A stretch of DNA of 64,000 nt. Source: Eopsaltria australis. Taxonomy: Eukaryota; Chordata; Aves; Passeriformes; Petroicidae. How positions within the stretch are numbered: position 1 is the stretch's first letter; each line of letters opens with the position of its first letter. The stretch covers positions 62,001-126,000 of the forward strand of contig JAVTVJ010000962.1 in assembly GCA_034509425.1 (NCBI GenBank), in the 5' to 3' direction. Both the position numbers and the translations under genes were made by a program. Below are positions 1 to 9,429 of this stretch, piece after piece. The notes below the pieces were generated by a model. It was not told the DNA's origin. It saw only the letters and a list, made by a program, of their open reading frames with translations, and did no database searches.

Positions 1-180
1 CTCACCAGCTTGGCTGCCTCCTCCAGCAGCATCCAAGGACCTTCATGTCATTCCCCAGCGCTGGGGCCCAGCACTGCACATGGGGCTCACGGCGAGGCTG
101 CACCAGTGCTGAGCTCAGAGGGACCATCTCCTTTCGTTATCATCTGGCTCCTGCTGAGCTGCTGCCAACCAGCACCCCTG
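1..180 (-). mobile_element. CR1 retrotransposon fragment, internal 3' part, cut by the window edge
   Basis: Read on the minus strand, this segment follows the order of the conserved 3' region of avian CR1 elements: a stretch ending in CTCAGCACTGGTG, then GTGCAGTGCTGGGCCC, then GACATGAAGGTCCTTGGA, then CAAGCTGGTGAG at the left edge. It is GC-richer than the DNA to its right. It continues off the left end, so its true 3' end is not seen. The open frames over it are relics or chance frames in the element. The right boundary is approximate, set where the similarity fades. The assignment rests on remembered family sequence, not an alignment. Confidence 0.75.
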
Positions 181-899
181 GGTTGGGAATTGAAAGTATA
201 ACAGCCATTGATGCTCCAATACAAGAAGTAAATGAAGAAAACAAATGCAAATACTCAGGGTCAGAAACTCAGGAAACAGATCCTGTAGGCTAAACACAAA
301 CTGCCAGATCATTCTTAAATAATTGGATCTGTAAGAGGAGTTTGCAACGTAATACAAGAACTGCATCTCTTTGTGGTGAACTGACCCTTGCCTAGGAGAG
401 GTAAACATAAAATTCAGGCTCCTAGGAAAACTCTCCCTATCTTTTATGAAATGTCCTTACATTACACTATTGGCTAGGCTGTGTATATGAGAAAATAAGG
501 TGGGCGGGCCCTGTCATTGCAAACTGTTATGTAGAAAAACATAACAAATAATTCAATAATCATGAAACCAGGAAATAAGATTATTTATTTTAAGACATTA
601 TTGCCTTTACTACTAATAATCAGACATATTCACATATGAAAAATTAGTTTGTTTTTCCAGAAACAAATTATTCTTCTGGATGAAAAGATAACTTTTACAT
701 ATGGATTTTCACATCAAAGACATTATTTAAAAATTAAGGATCTATTTGGTATGTTAATGAGCATAAATGAAGGCCTCATCCAAAATCCTGATAGAAAAAT
801 TGTTTGAAATCACGCTTTTCTTTTGGTGATCTATTATATTTTCTTCCCTAACACTTATAGTTTTTGTTGAACATATTTCTCTTGCCTTATTGACGCTTC

Positions 900-1115
900 C
901 TACGTGATCCGACGTGTTTTAGCCAATGCCTTCATGATGCTTTCTTTCATATTCTCTGTAGCATGAAGCACACGTATACTATAATATCCCATTGGATATT
1001 TTTGAGATAACTGCTGCTCTAATATAGAAGGAAAATCAAAGATGGCCTTAAACCCCAATATCAGGCAAAGTAGCGAGGAAACAGCACAGGAGACAATGAG
1101 AGTGTATTTCTCCAT
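900..1115 (-). CDS. Unidentified 71-residue open frame with hydrophobic N-terminus
   Basis: A complete ATG-to-TAG frame on the minus strand encodes 71 residues. Residues about 5-27 form a hydrophobic segment that could be a signal anchor or single membrane span. The remainder is polar, contains KYPMGYYSIRVLH, and ends in the basic run KALAKTRRIT. The start context has G at +4 but C at -3, so it is only moderate. About 170-280 bases upstream on the same strand lies a short GC-rich patch that could hold a promoter, with a CR1 tail between the two. I do not recognise the protein, and 71 codons is within reach of chance in AT-rich DNA. It could be a microprotein gene, the first coding exon of a larger gene, a decayed retrocopy or noise. 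Confidence 0.22.
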   Translation of the reverse strand: MEKYTLIVSCAVSSLLCLILGFKAIFDFPSILEQQLSQKYPMGYYSIRVLHATENMKESIMKALAKTRRIT

Positions 1116-1225
1116 TAGATGGACAGTGGTCTCAGCAAAAAGCCATCATGTATTTAAAGGCCGAATTCTAATCCTTAGGTACAGGAGACGAATGTAAAGA
1201 CCGTTAAGACGCGAGTGCGTAAGGG

Positions 1226-1280
1226 CTCGATGATCCTTGAGGGTCGCTTCCAACTCAGAGTATTCTGTGATTCTGTGATT
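1226..1280 (+). mobile_element. CR1 3' terminal fragment
   Basis: The sequence GATGATCCTTGAGGGTCGC followed by CTTCCAACTCAGAG and the repeated ATTCTGTGATTCTGTGATT is the characteristic 3' end of avian CR1, including its terminal octamer-like microsatellite. Only about 55 bases remain, so this is a severely 5'-truncated copy, as is usual for CR1. Confidence 0.85.
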
Positions 1281-1284
1281 CGGG

Positions 1285-1395
1285 CAAGACTCAGGTTACG
1301 CCCGGAGGCAAAGCGCGGCTGTATCTCGGCAATCCACCCGGTGGCGCCCGCCTCCTCCCCCCCCCCGCCCCCCGGGCCCAGACCCGCATGTCGCA
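1285..1395. promoter_or_regulatory. Short GC-rich, CpG-containing patch
   Basis: About 110 bases beside the CR1 tail are much richer in G+C than their surroundings. They contain several CpGs (CGCCCGG, AGCGCGG, GGCGCCCG) and a C-run, followed by the TATA-like string TTATAAAATA at about 1,397-1,406. It could be a weak promoter for either strand, including the 71-codon minus-strand frame to its left, or GC-rich remains of a repeat. No transcript evidence is available. Confidence 0.25.
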
Positions 1396-1399
1396 GTTA

Positions 1400-3460
1400 T
1401 AAAATATTTCGACCCTTCAGGATGAAAATTGCTAAATATCTGTAAAATATCTACTGCTTTAATAGAAATACTGAAAATCCTGGTTAAATAAAATGCATTT
1501 AGCCTTTACCTGAATTTTCAAGCCTAAAAATAAGAAGAGTTTAGCCAGAATCAAATGCAGAGCCAACTCCAGAACTCGATGGAATTGGTGAGTTTCAGAC
1601 AGGTAGATGGGGCTGGAAACAATCTTGTGGGGGTGGCATTTATCAGTTAACCACTGAAACTATACCCTGCCAAGATGTCGCGTACAAACACTAAAGAAAA
1701 CAATAGGACACTTATCAACAGAGAAAAGGATTTCACAATATTTTATTTACTTTACAATATCCATATGAAGGTAGAAATCGGTTTCTGAAACATACTTCAG
1801 ACTCCGTTCCTCTACTGCGTATTCGCATAACATCATGTAAGTTTTTTTTCCCTGTTTCTACCTCAGTACCCATTTTCCTCACTGATGCAGCAGGGTTTCT
1901 TTTCCCTTTGTTGTAACTGTTTATTAGCACCAGTTGACATAGTAGCACTGACTGGTGAAATCAGAAACAGACACCTTGGGCTGCAGTTACAACTGATTTT
2001 GATGTATCCCACGACACTATTTCTCTATTCTCTTGTGAGGAAAACTGTTCACGTGAGTAGATCTTGCTCTGGAAAGCTACACATCAAAGCGATTTTATAA
2101 CTGAGTTACTATTGACTAACTGATTCCCAGTGATATACACAGAGGGGAAAGACCACACTGCAAGACAAACTATATCACCCCAATCCTAATACTCTCAAAC
2201 TGCTTTTAAATACCCTTTCAGAAATTGCTTTGTTGCAAGCCATTATGCTGCTTTATTATGTAATTTGTGCATACTTTTTGGTAGTTGTATGAGAAGGACA
2301 AGGCCATTTATTGCATCACTGAAATAGCTGAGTGTATATAAGTTAACCTCTTTAATTTTTGAAAATACCCATTACATCTGTATCTTCTAATAATTTTACT
2401 ACTTTTCTTTGTATCCCTTGCTAGTAAGGCTTTCATCCATATAAAAACATGCAAAACCAACAGATTCACCTTGTTTATATGTCATTATCAGTGTTAAATA
2501 TTCTTTTCATAAAATATTAGAGACCTTTTATTCAGTTACAATCATAAAGGTTTATGTCACTTTATGCCTTCTGAGTCTCAACCAATTAAGAATTGGTCAG
2601 CTTTGAAATCAGTCATTGATTTTTTTAACTGTCTCCTGCTTCTTCAAGATCATCTGTCTTTAATCTCAGACTATAGCAAGAATTTAGCATATTGCTGAAC
2701 AAATAATACTGTCGGGAATTTAAATAATGTAGATTCAGTAAGAAAAATATTTACATTTGAGGAAAAGTGGATTGAATTATGGATAACTACTTATCTATTA
2801 AGTTAAAATCCTGGATTTTTACTCTAGCTCTTGAGAGCAAAATAAAAGTCTCACAAAAATAAAGCTAATACCTTACATTTTCTCATAACATAACTCAGCT
2901 TGCTTCTATTTCTTGTGCAGAATTAAAATATTCTTATGCTAATATATTTAGATTCCTGTGATTACACTTTGCACATTACATTTAGAATGTGTTTTGTTTT
3001 GAAGGTGTCATACATACAGCCTCTGCATTATTGTCACTTCCTAAGTGTCTCTTCATATTGTCACTTCACTTCAAAACAAATACAGTAAGAAATACTCATA
3101 ATTTCTCATCATTTAAGGCACATTCACGGAATTCGTTAAATAACTAATTTGATCTTAGCTATCAAAACTATAGGTTCTTTTGTTTGCCTTAGTAAATAAA
3201 CATGACTGCCAGTTTCATATAAGGAAATAATGCAGAGAAAAGCAAACACATAATTTTAGTTCCATCACCAAGCTCTATGAGTTGCAAGTGAGAGGTGAAA
3301 AATACAGTGTACTCCTTTAAAATCATCAGTCTGGATTACTCATTGCCTGTTCTAACATAACCGGTTACAGGTAATGTTTATTTTATGATAAAGAGTCATT
3401 CAAACAATTATCCAAAACAAATATATGCAATTAACATTGATTATGTTCCTGAATCCAAAT
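1400..3460. other. AT-rich unique DNA, no gene seen
   Basis: This is ordinary low-GC sequence without a recognised repeat, splice-bounded open frame or RNA gene. Its open frames are short and show no coding character. Confidence 0.6.
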
Positions 3461-3463
3461 AGT

Positions 3464-3662
3464 GGGAAGGGAGGAAGGGAGGAAGGGAGGAAGGGAGGAA
3501 GGGAGGAAGGGAGGAAGGGAGGAAGGAAGGAAGGAAGGAAGGAAGGAAGGAAGGAAGGAAGGAAGGAAGGAAGGAAGGAAGGAAGGAAGGAAGGAAGGAA
3601 GGAAGGAAGGAAGGAAGGAAGGAAGGAAGGAATGGAAGGAAGGAAGGAAGGAAGGAAGGAAG
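3464..3662 (+). repeat. GGAA/GGGAGGAA microsatellite, about 200 bp
   Basis: The array has two phases. The first about 60 bases alternate GGGA and GGAA (period 8); the rest is a nearly pure GGAA tetramer (period 4), with one ATGGAA interruption near 3,631. One strand is entirely purine apart from that T. It produces spurious open frames on both strands, rich in Gly-Arg-Lys-Glu on the plus strand and Leu-Pro-Ser-Phe on the minus strand. It is expected to be length-polymorphic. Confidence 0.97.
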
Positions 3663-4505
3663 TCCATTTTGTACTAAAAATACTGTATTAAAAGTTGTAT
3701 CTGTCTCAGTATCTTGTCCAATGATCTGCAATAAAAAAACAGCAATATATACACATTCTTGGAGGAGGGTGCAGTTGTCTGTATGCATCCATTAATGACC
3801 CAGCAAAGCACCTAATACCATGCTGCTGGGAAGCATGTAAATGCCAGGAGTCAGCAGCCCGTCTTCTTACCAATTACCTACTTAAAATGAAACCTTTCCA
3901 AAACTATTTATGATGCGTGGCAATTGTTTCCTTTGTCTAGATGAGTGCTAAAAGAGTTTTACACCTGAGTCTCGTATAAAGTCAACTTACCTGCTTAGTT
4001 TTAAGTAGTAAGCCAGTCTGTTGGTTTGAGTGCTCTGTGTTAAAGTACACCTTGACAAGCTTCTGCTTCTGCCAAGAAAATTAACTTCAAGTGAAGATGA
4101 GAGTAAATATTTTTTAAAATATTTGAAACAAATTTTGGTAAGAATTTCTTTTCATAGCGCTAAGTAATTCCCACCCCCCCCCCCACCCCCCCCCCATTCC
4201 TCTGTTTACATTGGGAATGATCTTTTGCAGACATCAGAAACTTATAGCTCTCAAAAACACCTGTGTGTTTTTGCCTGCCCTCTTCCTTTCTCCTTGCACG
4301 CATCTGCCTCCTACTGCCTTTCCAGTAAGGTTTACTTTCCACCTCTACCATTTCTGGTTGTCATCTTTTTTTGACTTGAAAAAGACAGGAATAATTATGT
4401 AAGTCATTCACTGATTTTTCTTTCTTTCACACGTACGTGTCTAATGTTTACATTTAGCATACATAAATTTGTTACAGACTTCTTGTAAAATTCTAGCAGT
4501 GGATG
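3663..4505. other. Unique DNA with an interrupted poly-C tract
   Basis: No gene is seen. C-runs of 11 and 10 at 4,174-4,195, separated by a single A, give the minus strand two long G-runs. Confidence 0.6.
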
Positions 4506-4509
4506 TGCC

Positions 4510-4540
4510 CAGAGTCTGTCTGATGGACAGACAGACTCTG
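4510..4540. repeat. Perfect 13-bp inverted repeat with a 5-base loop
   Basis: The arms CAGAGTCTGTCTG and CAGACAGACTCTG are exact reverse complements around the loop ATGGA. The pairing stops abruptly on both sides. It could form a stable hairpin in RNA or a small cruciform in DNA. It is too short for a microRNA precursor. Confidence 0.9.
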
Positions 4541-4625
4541 ATGAAGGTATGTTCTGATAGGGGGGCAACCATTTATCTCTGCTTACCCTGTATCTGGAGC
4601 CACTGACCCCTGCAGAGGTGACCAT

Positions 4626-4648
4626 ACTTGCACCAGTATGGTGCAAGT
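4626..4648. repeat. Perfect 9-bp inverted repeat with a 5-base loop
   Basis: The arms ACTTGCACC and GGTGCAAGT are exact complements around AGTAT. An alternative overlapping pairing, CCATAC with GTATGG, uses the same bases, so two structures compete. It lies about 90 bases after the 13-bp hairpin. Confidence 0.85.
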
Positions 4649-4746
4649 GCATCCCAAGGAAATGAGGCTCACACAAATACCCTGCCAGTCCCATTGTTAA
4701 CTGTCTTGACCAATTTCAACCCGTTTAGAAAGATGAATAGAAATCT

Positions 4747-4773
4747 GTGTTCCTGCAAGCGTGTTCCTGCAAG
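4747..4773 (+). repeat. Tandem duplication of a 13-mer
   Basis: GTGTTCCTGCAAG occurs twice, separated by one C, giving a period of 14. It is too short for functional interpretation. Confidence 0.85.
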
Positions 4774-4959
4774 TTTTCTGAAAAGCAGTGACTGCGCAAA
4801 GGTGATTGCCAAAATAATAGTAGCCATTTGAGTGATAAACACAGGGTGTGTAGGAGTGGAGATTACTAGATCTGAGCCTGAACAGACACAGAGAGAAGTT
4901 GCTTGTTGATACAGAGATGCTTACTGGAGATCCTGAGTGAGCAGTAAAAGCAGACAGCA

Positions 4960-7640
4960 AGAAAACTTATTGGAGGTCTCATTCGGTGGCTGGATCTTTC
5001 CAGGCAGGAAGGAGACTAATAAGAATGAATACTTTGAGTGAAGAAAAGAATGCAGGATGCATATGCTGTATATTCTAGTTGGAACAAACCTCCTGGCCAG
5101 CCAACTCTCATGGATTTACATTAGCATAACATATGTTGTCTCCAGTCCTGGAAAGGATACCGAAGGGGCCATGGGATAAACAGGACAACTGCAATAAAAG
5201 AGGAGTTAAAGGACAAAACCCCATGGAAATAATGCCTCCCTGATTGTTCTTTTTACTGAAAACTTGCATTTTGTGCAAGCATAAATATTCAAATTTATTT
5301 TAATGACATCAATAAACAAAAATTAAAATAACTCTATGGCTAGTGGAACTAGCAAAGCCTAGTTTCTTTTCCTTCTCCAGAAGGCCACATTACAGCTTTC
5401 GCTGTAGTTAACAGAAGGTTAATAGGAGATAGGACATAGAATCAATGCATGAGTAATTACATAGTTTTTAGACTAAAATATCTATTTTTTAATTCCATTT
5501 CCTTGAACAAGTTGGATTTTTAAATAACAACTAAGCTTATGAAAAACCAAATATTTAATTTATGGAGACAAAAATACTCCTGAAATTAGTGACAAAATAA
5601 AATAGATTCACTACCATTTCACAGAAAGAGGACTTAGAGAAAATAGTTTTTATTTAATTTGCCATGCTTACAAAGCAACAGTAATGAAAATTACCTTTGG
5701 ATTGAGGTGCATAAGTAAAATCATTCTGTCAAAAATGCCAGCACCCTGAGAACAGGAATCTTTAATGAAACACCTTTCTAGTCATGGGTCTCAAATTGCT
5801 GCTGTATAATTGTAGCAATGGCAATACAGATCAGATTACAAGGAGATATTTTGAATAAATCTTCATGTGTTTGCTATTGCATTGACTGTTAATCAATTGC
5901 TCTGTTGGAAAGCAACTGAAGTCAAAATACAAAGCCAGGTTATCAGGGTTGTTTGTGTGTGCAAATGAAGGACATCAAGCTTCTACTCCTTGTACAGTAG
6001 TAACGTACACACTAGTAAGGCACATGAGGAATTTTTCAATTCAGAGACAAAAAGTAGGCTCTAAGTAATGTATTTTTTTACGGGTGAAAATTAATCTGGA
6101 ACAAAAGCAGACATGAGTTTAAACGAATTCTTTATAATATGGTCATTAGGCCATATTTGAGACAATGTTTATGTGACAGTTGATTCTGGAATAAGCAGTT
6201 CTGATTTGGCATGCTAGTTTATACGTAATAGGAATGATTTTATCAGTTTTCATATGCGGCATATTAAAATACGTATTTGCCAACTTTGCTCAACTAGTTT
6301 GGATGCTCAGGTCAAGCACCTGTATTTGGTGAAGATCTTTGCTCAGAAAACAGCTCTAAATTTCTGTGAATTGAAGTCAGTGAATACCGTATATTTTTAG
6401 AAAACAGGTGGTCAAACTGCGTATTTAGGTAATAAAGATTAATTACTGAACCTTCAGTTTAATAAAAAAAAGTCCATGTCAGAGATTGAGACAGAAGCCT
6501 GCTTTCCTGAGTGGTTTTCGTCTTCCTTGACTTAAAGACCAACAACTCAGTATTTCATTCATTCTGTGGTCCAACTTCTGCAGCAACTGGCTCAGGAATT
6601 GAATAGACAACTGCCTCCTTTGTCTACTGCCCTAATACCCCACCAAACTACACCAGAATAATAAGTTCATGAGAACAAAGAGGCCAAACTGATGTCACAC
6701 AAGCAGCTTTAGTCCAGTTTGTTCTCAGCTCAGAGAGTTTGTCTGTGCAGTCTTGAAAATATTTTTTTGTTATAACAGTAAAATGTAAGGCCCATAAAGT
6801 AGTACAGGATTATTTCAGTAATATGTTAATTTTCAGTCCTTAGGCCTGCTCAGCTTCATGGGTGACTGACATTTAATTAGCTGTCAACTTTGTAGTCCCT
6901 TTCAGAAAGATGAATCATAGATTTTTGTCTATTCAGTTTTCTGAAAATTTTAAACTGATAGAATACGAATCAAAGTTGTCAATTTTCCCTGCTCCCCTCC
7001 TAAAGTCTGTTCTTTCTTTCTTGTTTTATAGCTGCCACCCAGGATTTAGGAAGCCAGACACCTCTTTCTTGGCCATCCAAATCTCTACTGCCCTGGAGTG
7101 TTATTAGACATACACATCAATATGTAGTTGTCTTCTGTGATGAAGCTCCTGTGCATGTAAGCATGTAAGCAACCCCATACTGTCCTCTGGTATGGATTTT
7201 CAAACATCCACGAAAGAGGGATATCTGGAATTTTGAGTGGGCACACTTATTATTCTGCATACATCTTAATCTTCATAGGAATGAGATGACCTTCCACTCA
7301 AACCAATCTATTACTCCATATAAACAAAACTACAGAATGTGATGGCAGTTCAAACAGAGCAGATTAAAGGAGATCTCATGAACACCAATTCATGTCCACT
7401 CAAATTAAGAACATATGGGCAGGTGTGGAAGATTTAATTTCCAGGGCTGACTGCATCAAGCCAGACTTCCAAGACCTAAGCTGTTAGTGCACCAGTTGTG
7501 CTGGGCTTTCAACTTCGACCTAGTTGAAATATAACTAGTATTTGGACTAGAGAATAAAGAGCCTTATTTCTCAACTTCCTCAAATTGCGTTTGAAGCTTA
7601 GGCTGGCTAGGCCAAGGAACCTGCACACCCCATGCCTCCC
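4960..7640. other. AT-rich unique DNA, no gene seen
   Basis: I see no CR1 or LTR signature, no RNA gene and no convincing coding exon. The longest local ATG frame (6,910-7,107, plus strand, 65 residues) has no recognisable motif or flanking splice pair. Confidence 0.55.
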
Positions 7641-7670
7641 CCTCATCCCCAACTTATTTCGGTTCCGTAT

Positions 7671-7750
7671 GCTTCAGTGCACATAGACAGCCAAGAAATC
7701 TATAGATGCTGGTGACTGCAAGAGAGGAGATCAAGGTAAGTCTCAGACAA
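7671..7750 (+). repeat. Left arm of a large inverted repeat
   Basis: This arm is about 85% identical to the reverse complement of 8,317-8,400, including exact blocks CTTCAGTGCACATAGA, AATCTATAGATGCTG and AGATCAAGGTAAGTCTCAGA. The arms differ by a gap of about 3 bases and scattered substitutions. Weaker similarity continues about 25 bases inward. The arms enclose about 570 bases of AT-rich DNA. They may be two old copies of one repeat in opposite orientation, a non-autonomous hairpin element or an inverted duplication. The family is not recognised. Confidence 0.8.
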
Positions 7751-8316
7751 CTGTAAGATGTAACTTAATAGCCAATAGTAAATACCTCTGGTGTGCTCAC
7801 AGAACTCACACATTTATGAAAGGACCTCATATCAGTCAATAAAACTAATACTATTCAGCAGAAGTAGGGCAAAGAAATCAAAACTCAGATTACTTTTGTC
7901 AATTCATTTGACTTAAATTGGTGGAAGTTAGGGTGGCTCAGAGAAAGGAACTAACATACTTGACGCTGGGGAATATAAAACCCCATATTTTTAACTGAAC
8001 TCTTCGGTAGACTGAATGGAGAAATATTAGTAAAAAATAATGCATAGCTCAAGGTCTAACAGCAGAAGCACATATTTTTGTACTTTCTATGACAGAAAAT
8101 TAATGCTTGGTAAGAATGGGTTCACAAGTTCAGTGAACCCTTAGTAAACACCTTTTCTTAATAAATGTCCATGAAGGAAAAGACAGACTATTGAGGACTT
8201 GCTTGATGATAGGTTTCAAATATAACTATGGAAATTCTTTGCTAGCAGTTTCCTTGACATCATCTAGATCTCTTGACTGAAGAGCTATAATGATACTATT
8301 TTGTTACCTCTTGAAT

Positions 8317-8400
8317 TTGTCTGAGACTTACCTTGATCTTCCCTCTGGTAGTCATCAGCATCTATAGATTTCCTCTCTGCCTTCTATGTGCACTGAAGTA
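8317..8400 (-). repeat. Right arm of the large inverted repeat
   Basis: This is the reverse-complement partner of 7,671-7,750. Read on the minus strand it carries the same AAGGTAAGT string, which matches a consensus splice donor. That both arms keep it suggests either shared ancestry in a spliced or exon-derived unit, or chance preservation. Confidence 0.8.
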
Positions 8401-8929
8401 TACCGAATGAGGTCATTTCAGGTTAGTCTGCCATGGAAAATTGCCTGTTGTTGGCAGTTTGTTCTTACTCTTAAACAATGTTCAACGCTGGATCTTGTTG
8501 AACTGCCTCTACCAACACTGATTTTTTAGAGCAGATAGTGCATCTAGTAGAGATCAAGCCTTTTTAATAATTCTTTGCCATTACTCCAGCTTTTCCGTAG
8601 TGCTTTCACAAAACACAGCCTTTTAAGAAGAAGTACACCTATTTGCATTCTTTGAAGAAGAATCCTTGGCAGTGAAGTAGGTGAGAAAATTTAATTGTGC
8701 AATAAAACACTCCAGTTGAGCATGAGGTCACCTCCAGTCAAACTTGTATGAGCAAAACCCAACTTCAAGCAGAGATATAGTTTAATAACCAAGATGGGAC
8801 TAGGACCCAAGTGCTTCAGTCACTCTGCAGCTAGTCTGGCAGAGGGAGCACAAACTCCAAAAGACAGGGTCTGCTCAGTCTGGGGCCACCTGTCCAAGCT
8901 GCCTTGTTGTGCAGGTGGGCTGGGAGGCC

Positions 8930-9270
8930 ACGGCTGCTCGCGTAGCCGGCCCCCAGCGCAGGCCACCACTGCAGGCCATCGCCGCTTCCCTCACGGGCCC
9001 GGTGCGGGCCACGGTGGCCCGAGGGGGTGCGAAATGGCGCCGGGGAGCTGAGGCGCCGGGCTGGCTCTGGGTCTCCTCACGGCGCCGGGCCGGCTCTGGG
9101 TCCCCTCACGGTGACACTCCCGCCGCGCTGCCGCAGCTGGCAGCGGCCTGGCCCTCAGAGCCGAGGGCAGAGCGCGCAGCCGGGAGCCGCCCGGGGCCCG
9201 GCGGGGATGGAGGCTCCGAGGCGCTCTCTGGCGCGCTGCTTCTCTGGGCACCCAGGTCGGCTCCGAAGTG
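8930..9270. promoter_or_regulatory. Small CpG island, possible promoter
   Basis: About 340 bases are strongly enriched in G+C and CpG within AT-rich flanks, with several GGCGCC sites. Bird CpG islands usually mark promoters, so this could be a start site for a non-coding or minor transcript. The long open frames across it (for example 8,909-9,388) reflect the scarcity of stop codons in GC-rich DNA. A 27-codon frame starting near 9,208 has a good start context (GCGGGGATGG), but is too short to call a gene. Confidence 0.45.
9052..9109 (+). repeat. 29-bp tandem duplication in the small CpG island
   Basis: Two adjacent 29-base units, each beginning GGCGCCGGGC and ending CCCTCAC or TCCTCAC, differ at 2 positions. 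A fragment of the unit (GGCGCCGGGGAG) lies just upstream at about 9,036. This is a local slippage-type duplication inside CpG-rich DNA. Confidence 0.85.
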
Positions 9271-9387
9271 TCTTCAACAGATGGAAATGACAGCCACAGC
9301 TGAATGTGGGCCAAGGGCCATTAATATGGTAAAGCCAGAGAAAAGATGCAGGCTCTTGTCGTTAACTCTAGAGGCATTCTACTATTA

Positions 9388-9390
<3 letters not shown>

Positions 9391-9425
<35 letters not shown>
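9391..9425 (+). repeat. Poly-T run of 35
   Basis: This is an uninterrupted T-run, or poly-A on the minus strand. It could be the poly-A tail of a minus-strand retrocopy lying to its right. I could not recognise any processed transcript in 9,426-9,980, so a plain homopolymer expansion is as likely. Confidence 0.9.

Positions 9426-9429
<4 letters not shown>

Noticed and set aside
3425..3788. Repetitive open frames on both strands over the GGAA array
   Set aside because: They are translations of a microsatellite (repeats of Gly-Arg-Lys-Glu or Leu-Pro-Ser-Phe) and not genes.
8480..8503. Short hairpin GTTCAAC...GTTGAAC with slight resemblance to a microRNA
   Set aside because: The stem is only 7 bp, far short of a microRNA precursor, and the resemblance covers too few bases.
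8909..9388. 159-codon plus-strand frame over the small CpG island
   Set aside because: Same cause: low stop density in GC-rich sequence, low-complexity composition and no recognisable motif.
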